From: Candidatus Aegiribacteria sp.
Lineage (GTDB): Bacteria > Fermentibacterota > Fermentibacteria > Fermentibacterales > JCC-6
DNA length: 6,440 bases
Reading direction: 5' to 3'
Assembly: GCA_030600975.1 (NCBI GenBank)
Contig: JAUVUL010000110.1
Location: 1 to 6,440 of the forward strand
Shown: piece after piece, positions 1 through 5,629 of the stretch
How positions within the stretch are numbered: the stretch's first letter is position 1
Layout of the letters: every line of letters starts with the position of its first letter
The notes under the pieces: model-generated
What the model saw: the letters and a program-made list of their open reading frames with translations, nothing else
Databases searched by the model: none
Told to the model about the DNA's origin: nothing
Translations under genes and position numbers: made by a program

Positions 1-653
1 ACGCAGGACAGATAATTCTGCTTTTCCCTGGGAATCATGTTCTGCATATCAATATCAATACTCCCGAACTGCCTGATTACTTCTCCATTTCCTCCTATTA
101 ATGTAATAGCCGGGTACTCTTCATCATTGTACAATCCCACTCCCCAGGAGTATCTATTTATGTAGATCCTGCTTGTATCAATTACTGCTAGATCGAATAT
201 CTGTCCAATATCTACTGGAATACCGTTGCAGTAACTTCCATCGTTTTGAAAGACTTCGATCCTGTTTGGTCGATTTACTGCGTATACTTTCCCAGATTCA
301 TCTATATCGAAGTGATAAAGCAGATTGGCGAATTCTCCCGGTCCCTCTCCAGGTTTGCCAAACTCGTAAAGGAAATCCCCTTCTGAACTGAATACCAGGA
401 TCTTCATACTGATGAAATCCAAAATAAACAGCTTCCCCTCGCTGTCAATAGACAGATTGACTGGTGTAAAGCAATTATCAAGATCAGCGTTCCCGTCGAT
501 CACCATAGTCTGTTCAAGGATTTTTATTTCCCCAATAGGATTGGAGTTCCCACATGATGTGCTTGATATCGCTATAGCTATCACAACACAGTAGAGAATG
601 GTTTCAAATCTTTCGGAAACAGTTTTTTTGACCTTATCAATTTGAAGGGTCAT
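1..653 (-). CDS. Six-bladed beta-propeller protein, probable lipoprotein (paralog A, 3' end outside window)
   Basis: Open from the left edge; 217 codons are visible and the C-terminus is missing. Residues 18-33 are hydrophobic and end in ISSTSC-G, a lipobox-like site with Cys34, so outer- or inner-membrane anchoring is inferred (the -3 Ser is non-canonical). Blade-like strands follow: LSIDSEGKLFILD near 67-79, then KPGEGPGEF at 100-108, a glycine/proline loop typical of the six-bladed propeller (NHL/BF3164-like) families, then FDIDESGKVYAVN near 115-127 and IEVFQNDGSY at 132-141. No enzyme motif is visible; a binding or scaffold role is inferred. The start is uncertain. ATG653 has AAGG six bases upstream, but in-frame ATGs also occur at 659, 686 and 728, the last with a better ribosome site. 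From residue 132 on it aligns with the partial gene at the right end of the window at about half identity. It lies about 150 bases behind the ankyrin gene on the same strand, so co-transcription is possible. Confidence 0.82.
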   Translation of the reverse strand, partial: MTLQIDKVKKTVSERFETILYCVVIAIAISSTSCGNSNPIGEIKILEQTMVIDGNADLDNCFTPVNLSIDSEGKLFILDFISMKILVFSSEGDFLYEFGKPGEGPGEFANLLYHFDIDESGKVYAVNRPNRIEVFQNDGSYCNGIPVDIGQIFDLAVIDTSRIYINRYSWGVGLYNDEEYPAITLIGGNGEVIRQFGSIDIDMQNMIPREKQNYLSC

Positions 654-725
654 GGCCATCCTTAAAGCGTTATAAGCCTTCTTCATTCTGTAAGGTGCGT
701 CATTGATGATGATAAATATATTCTG

Positions 726-739
726 CATTCATGTCTCCC
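726..739 (-). promoter_or_regulatory. Possible alternative ribosome site and start for paralog A
   Basis: On the minus strand GGGAG (739-735) lies six bases before an ATG (728-726) that is in frame with paralog A. Using it would add 25 residues to the ATG653 start and give an unusually long stretch before the hydrophobic segment. The ribosome site is stronger than that of the downstream ATGs, but the resulting signal sequence is less plausible. The true start is unresolved. Confidence 0.3.
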
Positions 740-758
740 AAGCTTATACTGTTCAGCG

Positions 759-787
759 TTTCTATTCCCTTTTCAGATTGCCATCAA
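759..787 (-). promoter_or_regulatory. Weak candidate promoter for paralog A
   Basis: TTGATG (787-782) and TAGAAA (764-759) are separated by 17 bases on the minus strand, each matching the sigma70 consensus at four of six positions. It lies just past the stop of the ankyrin gene and would start a transcript about 25 bases before the ATG at 728. The match is weak and could be chance. The alternative is read-through from the ankyrin gene, since no clear terminator separates the two. Confidence 0.2.
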
Positions 788-800
788 TGGTAGCGACAAG

Positions 801-3524
801 TCAATCCGTACCGGACCGTCCACCAGCCGCGCTAAGGATCGTCTGGATCTCCTCGTTGAGAGCTCCGTCAATTGGGGTACGGCCCTGGTTGTCGACTGCA
901 TTAACCTCTGCGCCCAACTCGAGAAGCAATCGAACCAGTTCGGGGTTGCCAAAGGCGACTGCAAAGAAAAGAGGGGTTTCACCGTGTGCGTTTCTCCATT
1001 CCAGATCTTCACCGCGTTCAACGAGCATGCGAACCTGATCGGCCTGATTGACGATGATCGCCATTATTAACGGCGGGACTGCCACCTCTGGTTGAAATGG
1101 GATATCACCTGACGCCGTGCATGCACCGGCCGCGAGCAGGACATCAAAAATATTCTGTGGCAAGCCGACTTGTTCGATGGGTGTAATACCCATTCTGTTA
1201 ACAGCATTCACGTCTGCCCCCGCGTTGATCAGCAGCTCAACGATTTCGGTCATCCCCATGATTGCTGCATAAAAGATGGGTGTTCCACCCATATCGTCGA
1301 CATCGTTCACGTCAGCCCCTGCGTTGATCAGGAGTTCAACGATGTCGGCCATCCCCATGGCTACTGCATGAAAGATAGGTGTCTGCCCCATGCGAAGGGA
1401 AGTCTCGTTAATGTCCAGACCTCGATCGGTCAGCCAACGGATTTGCTCCACGTCCCCGGCGGTTATCGCTGGTTCCAGCACCGGATGCACGGTGGAATGG
1501 CTGACAAACTCCAGGCGGTTCAACGCGTACCCGAGCACCGAGAAGTTCGGGACGTGTGTCCCCCATTTGTTCCGTCTCTGATACCGATCTGTTTCAAGAC
1601 TGATTCCGAAAACAACCAGCTGATCCCCCTCCGCATCCACAGCAAACGTGGGCATATCGAGACCATATGCCAGAGCCGGAGGACTTTGTGGTGAGAAGAT
1701 GATGTCCCGCCGCAACCCGGTTGCTGTCTGTACAATAGTCACACCACGCCCCCACATTTCCAGGTAGAATGGACGAAGGTAATATCCGGATTGAAACAGG
1801 TTTTCCTGCGCACGCAGGGCTCCCTGCAGCGCAAGCTCCATGCGATCGATCGCGCCTTGACGACCCCGAGCAAGCTGGATTTCCCTGAAAGCAATGCCGA
1901 GGTTCAGGATTGATTGTGCAACTTCCAGACCTGCCGTGAATTGGCCTAGAGCCATATCCATCTGCAGTGCAACAAGCTCACCATCGACAGCAAACTGTAC
2001 ATCCGATGCGCTTCCCCGTCCGGCTTCGTATCTGGCGCGTGCAGTCTCATAGCGCCGTTGAGCAGTCGCAAGATGTTGTGATGTACCGCTTGAGTTTACT
2101 GCGGAGAGACTCGGAGGTGGTATAAATGGTTCGCTTGGGCTTATATGCCCCATCTCAACCATAGTTGCGTGCAGAGAAACAAAACGTCCATCGGCGGTGT
2201 AATTGATGAGCGCAAGGTTAGCTTCGTAGTGTGCATGATACCAACGGAGGTTGCCGCTCGGGAGATCGAACGCTGCAATCCCTGAACGCTCCCGGGCCAC
2301 AAAGAGCACACCGTCCTCTGTTCGCAGTACGTCCGGCAGTCCCATGATCTCAGCAAAGGTAGGGCTTCCCGATGCCATATCCGATGGAAGAGACCGGACA
2401 AAAGAGGTACTTCCATCTGCCACCTTTACGCCGACCACGGTCGAATCGGTGGTGAAAAGAAAAAGATCGTCGCTGGTTGCAATGGGACTAACGATACGAC
2501 CGGTTATCGAGTGCGACCAAAGCTGTTGCCCTGCCCCGGGATCGAGCAGGCTCATCACGGATTGCTCGATACCTGTGACCAGCACGATATGCCCCCTGCT
2601 GACGGCAACGGTCTGTATGGGCTCACCTTCGACTGTCACTGTCCAGCGCACCGCATCCGATGCGGGATCAAAATACGCAATCGTCTCTGTATCCCAGGCC
2701 AGAATACCGTCCGTCAGGAATACTGTTGAAGCTGACTCCGAAGCTATCAGTGGGATATCAACCGTTCGTACAACGCGTCCATCTGAGAGATCCAGTGTGA
2801 CCACAGAATTGCCAACGAGGAAAGCCAATGTATCGGCAACATCGATCGAGATATTGGTGGTTCCCGAGAAAGCTTCAGCGGGTAAGCCGGTTTCGATTAA
2901 TGCATCACCCGTGGCAATATCAAGCACCCGGACTTTGAAACTGGATCCATCTCTGAAGGCGAAAATAAGTCGATTTTGACCCGTTACCCTTGCCACGCCG
3001 TACGGTGTATCGACCTTTTCATCCCAAACCTTTCTCCCGGACTCCGGATCCAGCGCGACGAGCCTGGCTGAGGATTGATCCGAGCCGAGGAGAATGATAA
3101 GTGGATCTACGATAAGTAGACTATACGAACCTCCGGACAGATCGTCGCGATCGTATTCCCATTTTACCTCACCCGTTGCAGTATCGATGAGGTAGAGCGG
3201 GCCGTAATCAGGTGCAGAGTTCCTGTCTACTTCGACCACGCCAGCTAGCAGAAGATCAGAAGTGATGAACTCAAGAAGATCGGAAGCCTCACCATCAAGT
3301 GCAGCCTCCCACGTTGTAGCGGGTTCGATACGGGCGAGCCAGTTTGCAGTTCGAATTGTCTCAGGATAGGTTTGTTCACCGAATGGGTCCTGAGCGTTGC
3401 CAACGCTGATTGACAATATAACAATGACAAACAGCAAACGGGCGATAATTGATGGGGTTTTACAGATACCTACCAGGATATTTGATTCTCCGTAATTCCA
3501 TGACCTGCTCACGAAGTAGCTCAT
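801..3524 (-). CDS. Exported PQQ-type beta-propeller with C-terminal ankyrin repeats
   Basis: Complete 907-residue protein. Residues 28-44 form a hydrophobic signal segment with likely cleavage after VGNA (41-44), so the protein should be periplasmic or beyond. Residues about 60-455 hold eight degenerate PQQ-like blade motifs: LIDTATGEVKWEY (112), LVALDPESGRKVW (155), VLDIATGDA (200), LDLSDGRVV (244), FDPASDAVRW (285), LLDPGAGQQLW (326), VKVADGSTS (366) and AFDLPSGNLRW (418). Eight matches the family's usual propeller. Residues about 480-575 are helical and Ala/Glu/Arg-rich. A linker of about 100 residues leads to ankyrin repeats at 681-902, with canonical TPIFHAVAMG and ELLINAGADVN cores in the second and third; the fourth is degenerate and the last is short. 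No catalytic residues or PQQ ligands are recognisable, so a structural, assembly or binding role is inferred. The start is the only ATG compatible with the upstream GGAGG, although spacing is long (13 bases). The frame is intact throughout. Confidence 0.93.
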   Translation of the reverse strand: MSYFVSRSWNYGESNILVGICKTPSIIARLLFVIVILSISVGNAQDPFGEQTYPETIRTANWLARIEPATTWEAALDGEASDLLEFITSDLLLAGVVEVDRNSAPDYGPLYLIDTATGEVKWEYDRDDLSGGSYSLLIVDPLIILLGSDQSSARLVALDPESGRKVWDEKVDTPYGVARVTGQNRLIFAFRDGSSFKVRVLDIATGDALIETGLPAEAFSGTTNISIDVADTLAFLVGNSVVTLDLSDGRVVRTVDIPLIASESASTVFLTDGILAWDTETIAYFDPASDAVRWTVTVEGEPIQTVAVSRGHIVLVTGIEQSVMSLLDPGAGQQLWSHSITGRIVSPIATSDDLFLFTTDSTVVGVKVADGSTSFVRSLPSDMASGSPTFAEIMGLPDVLRTEDGVLFVARERSGIAAFDLPSGNLRWYHAHYEANLALINYTADGRFVSLHATMVEMGHISPSEPFIPPPSLSAVNSSGTSQHLATAQRRYETARARYEAGRGSASDVQFAVDGELVALQMDMALGQFTAGLEVAQSILNLGIAFREIQLARGRQGAIDRMELALQGALRAQENLFQSGYYLRPFYLEMWGRGVTIVQTATGLRRDIIFSPQSPPALAYGLDMPTFAVDAEGDQLVVFGISLETDRYQRRNKWGTHVPNFSVLGYALNRLEFVSHSTVHPVLEPAITAGDVEQIRWLTDRGLDINETSLRMGQTPIFHAVAMGMADIVELLINAGADVNDVDDMGGTPIFYAAIMGMTEIVELLINAGADVNAVNRMGITPIEQVGLPQNIFDVLLAAGACTASGDIPFQPEVAVPPLIMAIIVNQADQVRMLVERGEDLEWRNAHGETPLFFAVAFGNPELVRLLLELGAEVNAVDNQGRTPIDGALNEEIQTILSAAGGRSGTD
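1191..1388 (-). repeat. Tandem 99-bp ankyrin-coding repeat (two units)
   Basis: Two consecutive ankyrin units (residues 713-745 and 746-778 of the exported protein) are highly similar in DNA as well as protein. The stretch from 1222 and that from 1321, exactly 99 bases apart, share gcgttgatca at the start and differ at only about 10 of the next 60 bases. Both encode IVELLINAGADVN. The other ankyrin units of the gene are much more diverged, so this pair is a recent internal duplication or has been homogenised by gene conversion. Confidence 0.9.
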
Positions 3525-3537
3525 TCGGCCAGATAAA

Positions 3538-3542
3538 CCTCC
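3538..3542 (-). promoter_or_regulatory. Ribosome site of the ankyrin gene, unusually far from its ATG
   Basis: GGAGG on the minus strand, within GAGGAGG (3544-3538), is the only good ribosome site near the start of the propeller-ankyrin gene. It lies 13 bases before the ATG at 3524, more than the usual 5-9. No in-frame ATG, GTG or TTG lies closer, so the start is kept. Confidence 0.55.
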
Positions 3543-3560
3543 TCTTCCTACCTGAGATTG

Positions 3561-3589
3561 ACGATACTGTCTGAAACAAGCCCGGTCAA
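3561..3589 (-). promoter_or_regulatory. Sigma70-like promoter of the propeller-ankyrin gene
   Basis: TTGACC (3589-3584) and TATCGT (3566-3561) lie 17 bases apart on the minus strand, five of six and four of six matches to the -35 and -10 consensus with optimal spacing. The expected transcript starts near 3554, giving a 5' leader of about 30 bases that carries the GGAGG ribosome site. Confidence 0.5.
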
Positions 3590-3594
3590 CTTTC

Positions 3595-3618
3595 TTTCCG
3601 GCAGATTTGTACCGGAAA
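3595..3618. promoter_or_regulatory. Perfect inverted repeat just upstream of the -35 box
   Basis: TTTCCGG (3595-3601) and CCGGAAA (3612-3618) form a perfect 7-bp inverted repeat with a 10-base spacer. It ends five bases upstream of the -35 box of the propeller-ankyrin promoter. This position and symmetry would suit a dimeric regulator acting on that promoter; it could also fold as a hairpin in read-through transcripts. No regulator is encoded in the window. Confidence 0.35.
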
Positions 3619-3695
3619 CCAGGATTATCAGTAACTTGAGATTCCCTGGAAATCCCGGAAGCCCCATAGAACTCACCAGTTTGCTCTTAACCAAG

Positions 3696-3712
3696 CCTGA
3701 TCTTTGATCAGG
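3696..3712. other. Tight 7-bp hairpin CCTGATC-TTT-GATCAGG
   Basis: A perfect 7-bp inverted repeat with a three-base loop. No T-tract follows on either strand, so it is not a standard intrinsic terminator. It lies about 110 bases upstream of the ankyrin gene's -35 box and 33 bases from the copy 1 hairpin. It could be a protein-binding palindrome. Confidence 0.35.
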
Positions 3713-3733
3713 AGTTCGAATCATGAACCTTAG

Positions 3734-3762
3734 CATAAATCAAAAGCCCCCTTGAAGAGGGC
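3734..3762 (-). terminator. Possible minus-strand intrinsic terminator within repeat copy 1
   Basis: Read on the minus strand, GCCCTC and GGGGGC (one G-U pair) pair around a five-base TTCAA loop and are followed by TTTTGATTTATG, a fair T-tract. It would stop minus-strand transcripts before the ankyrin promoter. No minus-strand gene is visible between it and the far right of the window, so what it terminates is unclear. Confidence 0.35.
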
Positions 3763-3806
3763 ATTCATTCATGGCTGGACATCTGATTGAGAATTGGAAC
3801 TCATTC
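3746..3806 (+). repeat. Dispersed hairpin element, copy 1
   Basis: It begins with the hairpin gcccccttgaagagggc, runs through attcatt and a tggctg-like stretch, and ends around ttggaactcattc. The same order of blocks recurs at 5156-5217 in the same orientation with a few small indels. Weak similarity continues about 15 bases further, where plus-strand translations of both copies read WNSFxxWL and stop soon after. It may be a repeated intergenic element or a remnant of duplicated gene ends. The two copies flank the plus-strand gene pair. Confidence 0.6.
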
Positions 3807-3988
3807 ATGCCATGGTTGTGCGAAGTTGCCTAGTAGGAAGGAGTATATGATCGTTTGAAGTGGTACGTGACGAGTGTCATCTATGTTCAAGACGAGATGA
3901 AATTGTAGGTGTATAGATATGTAAAAAATGAATACCATTAATATCCAAGTATCGATGGAAGCGCCAATGACTGTTTTTAAAAAGGCCT

Positions 3989-4018
3989 TTGACAGGGCAG
4001 GGTTGCCTTGCTTATTGT
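3989..4018 (+). promoter_or_regulatory. Sigma70-like promoter of the plus-strand pair
   Basis: A perfect TTGACA -35 box (3989-3994) is followed after 18 bases by TATTGT (4013-4018), a four of six match to the -10 box. The expected start near 4025 gives a leader of about 50 bases before the small gene at 4077. It is the best promoter seen in the window and probably serves both plus-strand genes. Confidence 0.55.
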
Positions 4019-4076
4019 TAAATGTAAAGAATAACTACTGTAAATGTGGTGCTGGAGCATTTTTTGGGGAATTATA

Positions 4077-4271
4077 ATGAAGACTCCTTTTCATTTACTG
4101 ATATTTTCGTCTGCCTGCTTGGCCGGTACTTTAGTCTTCGGTCTTGATTCTGGAGAGACAGTTCATTTATCTGCAAATGATAATCTGCACTACAACCCGA
4201 GTATATGCATACAACCCTCTCTTTTCCTTCGCAATTCCGAGAACACTCTGTTATCTGCGAGTTACGGATAA
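4077..4271 (+). CDS. Small secreted or lipoprotein-like protein, possibly a truncated gene
   Basis: 64 residues; not recognised as a named family. The start ATG4077 has GGGGA six bases upstream; an in-frame ATG at 4044 lacks a ribosome site and would bury the signal sequence. Residues 1-22 look like a signal sequence (MKTPFHLLIFSSACLAG), with Cys14 in an SSAC-L context that could be lipidated, though the -3 Ser is atypical. The rest includes VHLSANDNLHYNPSI (29-43), which resembles the first strand of sialidase-like or other secreted propeller domains, after which the protein simply stops at residue 64. It may therefore be a true short exported peptide or the surviving 5' end of a longer secreted gene. 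It lies behind a good promoter and 46 bases ahead of the propeller gene, so the two probably form one transcript. Confidence 0.55.
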   Translation: MKTPFHLLIFSSACLAGTLVFGLDSGETVHLSANDNLHYNPSICIQPSLFLRNSENTLLSASYG

Positions 4272-4306
4272 GCTGTTATGTGATAGTGTATTAGTACAAT
4301 TTCAGT

Positions 4307-4312
4307 AGGAGG
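4307..4312 (+). promoter_or_regulatory. Consensus ribosome site that sets the propeller start
   Basis: AGGAGG lies five bases before ATG4318 but only two before the in-frame GTG4315. Spacing favours the ATG, making the encoded protein begin MRSVFVV. Confidence 0.8.
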
Positions 4313-4317
4313 CTGTG

Positions 4318-5064
4318 ATGAGAAGTGTTTTTGTTGTTATTCTAGTTCTTTCAATTATGGTTACCGCCGGTGGTGTCAGCGTTCTGTCAAGTTTCAGCAG
4401 CCCGGATGAGTATACAAACGGGCTTGCCTGGGACGGGACAAATCTCTGGCTTCTTGGTGGATTCTACGATGGTTTTTATGAGATCACTACCACTGGAGCA
4501 GTATTGAGCCAGTTCCAGCCGAGTGAACCTGGCGGTACGAACGCAAACGGTGCTACTTTCGATGGAACAAATTTATGGGGTATGTTCCTTCTGAATACTT
4601 CGTCCCCCGGAGAAGTGTACGAATACACAACTTCCGGTACGTTTGTTTCTACTTTTACTTGTCCTGCAACATACAACATCGGGCTGACCTGGGACGGAAG
4701 TAACCTGTGGATGTCATGTCGAGGTAATCAGATGATATATGAGATGAGTACAGGTGGTTCAGTTCTGAGTTCTTTTTCAGTTCCATATACAGGAATTGGA
4801 GATATGGCGTATGACGGTTTCAATCTCTATTTCACCACTGGAGCCGGCAGCTCTATTGTTGAAGTAACAACTACTGGCATTATTGTCGACACTTATGATC
4901 TGAGTGGAATATCAGGCAGTTTCTATGCAGCAGCTCTTACGTTTGATGGAAGCAACTTCTGGGTGGCAGACCAGATAACCAATATCATTTATGAAGTGCA
5001 ATTGTCTACTGTAGCTTTGGATCAGTACACGTTCGGGCGTATCAAGACTTTGTTCTCCGATTAG
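4318..5064 (+). CDS. Secreted five-repeat beta-propeller protein
   Basis: 248 residues. Residues 1-18 form a signal peptide (MRSVFVVILVLSIMVTAG). Five repeats of 40-44 residues follow, each opening with a hydrophobic strand and a DG-x-N-L/F-W/Y turn: AWDGTNLWL (37), TFDGTNLWG (80), TWDGSNLWM (124), AYDGFNLYF (164) and TFDGSNFWV (208). Each complete repeat continues with a Y/V-E-x-T/S-T-x-G strand, such as YEITTTG. VSVLSSFS at 20-27 supplies the missing strand of the last repeat, consistent with a closed propeller. This resembles glutaminyl-cyclase-like and other secreted propellers, but no catalytic residues are recognisable. The protein ends ALDQYTFGRIKTLF, a short Gly-x-Ile-Lys tail after the last blade that may be a conserved C-terminal motif (inference). 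No sorting domain follows. It lies 46 bases after the small exported gene, and the hairpin at 5153-5175 may end the transcript. Confidence 0.88.
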   Translation: MRSVFVVILVLSIMVTAGGVSVLSSFSSPDEYTNGLAWDGTNLWLLGGFYDGFYEITTTGAVLSQFQPSEPGGTNANGATFDGTNLWGMFLLNTSSPGEVYEYTTSGTFVSTFTCPATYNIGLTWDGSNLWMSCRGNQMIYEMSTGGSVLSSFSVPYTGIGDMAYDGFNLYFTTGAGSSIVEVTTTGIIVDTYDLSGISGSFYAAALTFDGSNFWVADQITNIIYEVQLSTVALDQYTFGRIKTLFSD

Positions 5065-5107
5065 AGTTCGCTGTTCTGTTAATACGGCTCAGTGTTTAGA
5101 TTCCTTG

Positions 5108-5145
5108 TGTTCCCGCACGAGAACAGGACACGAGTGGCACGTCCT
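5108..5145 (+). other. Two consecutive short hairpins in the propeller 3' region
   Basis: TGTTC (5108-5112) pairs with GAACA (5121-5125), and AGGAC (5125-5129) pairs with GTCCT (5141-5145), each a 5-bp stem. With the palindrome at 5153-5175 they make three stems in about 70 bases. They could be a structured 3' untranslated region or a small RNA. The stems are short and chance is possible. Confidence 0.2.
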
Positions 5146-5152
5146 CGGTTAT

Positions 5153-5175
5153 AATGCCCTCTTGAAGAGGGCATT
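5153..5175 (+). terminator. Near-perfect palindrome, probable terminator of the propeller transcript
   Basis: AATGCCCTCTT and AAGAGGGCATT are perfect 11-base arms around a single G; in RNA this gives a strong stem closing on a short loop. It is followed on the plus strand by cacttttatg, a modest T-run, and lies 89 bases past the propeller stop codon. It forms the left part of repeat copy 2, so it may owe its presence to that element and not to the propeller gene. Its symmetry would allow action on both strands. Confidence 0.45.
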
Positions 5176-5217
5176 CACTTTTATGACTGCCGGCTGTCTG
5201 GGAGTTGGAACTCTTTC
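5156..5217 (+). repeat. Dispersed hairpin element, copy 2
   Basis: Same arrangement as copy 1 at 3746-3806: gccctcttgaagagggcatt, then a diverged tgactg-like stretch, then gttggaactctttc. The shared blocks ttgaagagggcattca and ttggaactc are exact. Orientation is the same and the copies lie about 1.41 kb apart, bracketing the small exported gene and the propeller gene. Confidence 0.6.
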
Positions 5218-5394
5218 TGCGATTGGCTGCATAATATTGTTGAGTAAATATTAATTCCTTTGAATCCAGTCGTCCCGCCATACGTTGGCCGGAGAGCAGC
5301 ATTTGTCATATCTTCATTGAGATCAGAGACTCTTTGCTGACAAGACTGGTTCGGAAGTGCTGATTGATCAGGTCCAGATATGAGAGGATTAGAA

Positions 5395-5610
5395 ATGGCA
5401 ATGGCACAGTGTGCCTGGTGTGGTGGAACGGGAATTGACGACGTTAAGCTCATCTCCCCCTGCAATGTATGCAACGGTGACGGCTACGTCAATGTTCCCG
5501 ATCCTCCAACAAAATGCGGACGATGCAATGGTACCGGGAAAGTAAAAGACGGTTTTACTCGGGAAGCTGGAAAATGCTCCGGATGCGAAGGATCCGGCTG
5601 GGCCAGTTGA
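5395..5610 (+). CDS. Stand-alone DnaJ-type cysteine-rich zinc-binding domain protein
   Basis: 71 residues made almost entirely of four CxxCxGxG motifs: CAWCGGTG (6-13), CNVCNGDG (23-30), CGRCNGTG (41-48) and CSGCEGSG (61-68). In DnaJ/Hsp40 such motifs bind two zinc ions, motif 1 with 4 and motif 2 with 3, and help bind unfolded substrate; two zinc ions are expected here. There is no J domain, Gly/Phe region or C-terminal substrate domain, so it cannot stimulate DnaK in the usual way. First-cysteine spacing is 17, 18 and 20 residues, against 17, 22 and 14 in E. coli DnaJ, which suggests an independent small zinc protein and not a recent DnaJ fragment. Start: ATG5395 has AGAGGA six bases upstream; ATG5380 has only a poor site and would add five residues. 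No signal peptide, so cytoplasmic. Its partner is unknown. Confidence 0.8.
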   Translation: MAMAQCAWCGGTGIDDVKLISPCNVCNGDGYVNVPDPPTKCGRCNGTGKVKDGFTREAGKCSGCEGSGWAS

Positions 5611-5629
5611 GGGGGATCAGGCAAGCGCC

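Larger units (their letters stand above)
3525..4076. other. Gene-free divergent region between the ankyrin gene and the plus-strand pair
   Basis: No reading frame here has a credible ribosome site, codon pattern or recognisable product. It carries the minus-strand promoter and inverted repeat at 3561-3618, a tight hairpin at 3696-3712, copy 1 of a duplicated hairpin element at 3746-3806, and the plus-strand promoter at 3989-4018. I saw nothing distinctive in 3820-3985. Confidence 0.6.
5065..5394. other. Gene-free region with hairpins and repeat copy 2
   Basis: No supported coding sequence. It contains two short hairpins at 5108-5145, the near-perfect palindrome at 5153-5175 and copy 2 of the duplicated element. 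Open frames here on the minus strand run antisense into the zinc-domain gene and show no recognisable product. I saw nothing distinctive in 5235-5380. Confidence 0.6.

Noticed and set aside
173..594. Two short plus-strand frames
   Set aside because: They lie antisense within paralog A, whose minus-strand frame is open over the whole stretch and has propeller motifs.
1191..1388. CRISPR-like direct repeats
   Set aside because: The 99-base periodicity is contiguous coding sequence for ankyrin units, with no spacers.
2251..2979. Plus-strand open frame of 242 codons inside the propeller-ankyrin gene
   Set aside because: It is the antisense of the PQQ propeller; its composition is that of reversed coding sequence, it has no ribosome site, and the minus-strand gene has clear domain repeats.
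801..3524. Horizontal transfer suggested by higher GC in the ankyrin gene
   Set aside because: Hand counts on single 60-base lines vary from 47 to 58 percent within it, and from 38 to 55 percent in the other genes, so the contrast is too inconsistent to support a claim.
3711..3730. GTTCGAATC resembling a tRNA T-loop
   Set aside because: The flanking five bases do not pair, and no acceptor, D or anticodon arms are found at the right distance.
3746..5217. Integron attC sites as an explanation for the duplicated hairpin element
   Set aside because: No GTTRRRY/RYYYAAC core pair frames the copies and no integrase is present in the window.
5181..5474. Minus-strand frame of 97 codons ending next to the repeat hairpin
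   Set aside because: Half of it is antisense to the four CxxCxGxG motifs, it has no recognisable domain, and it overlaps a well-supported plus-strand gene.
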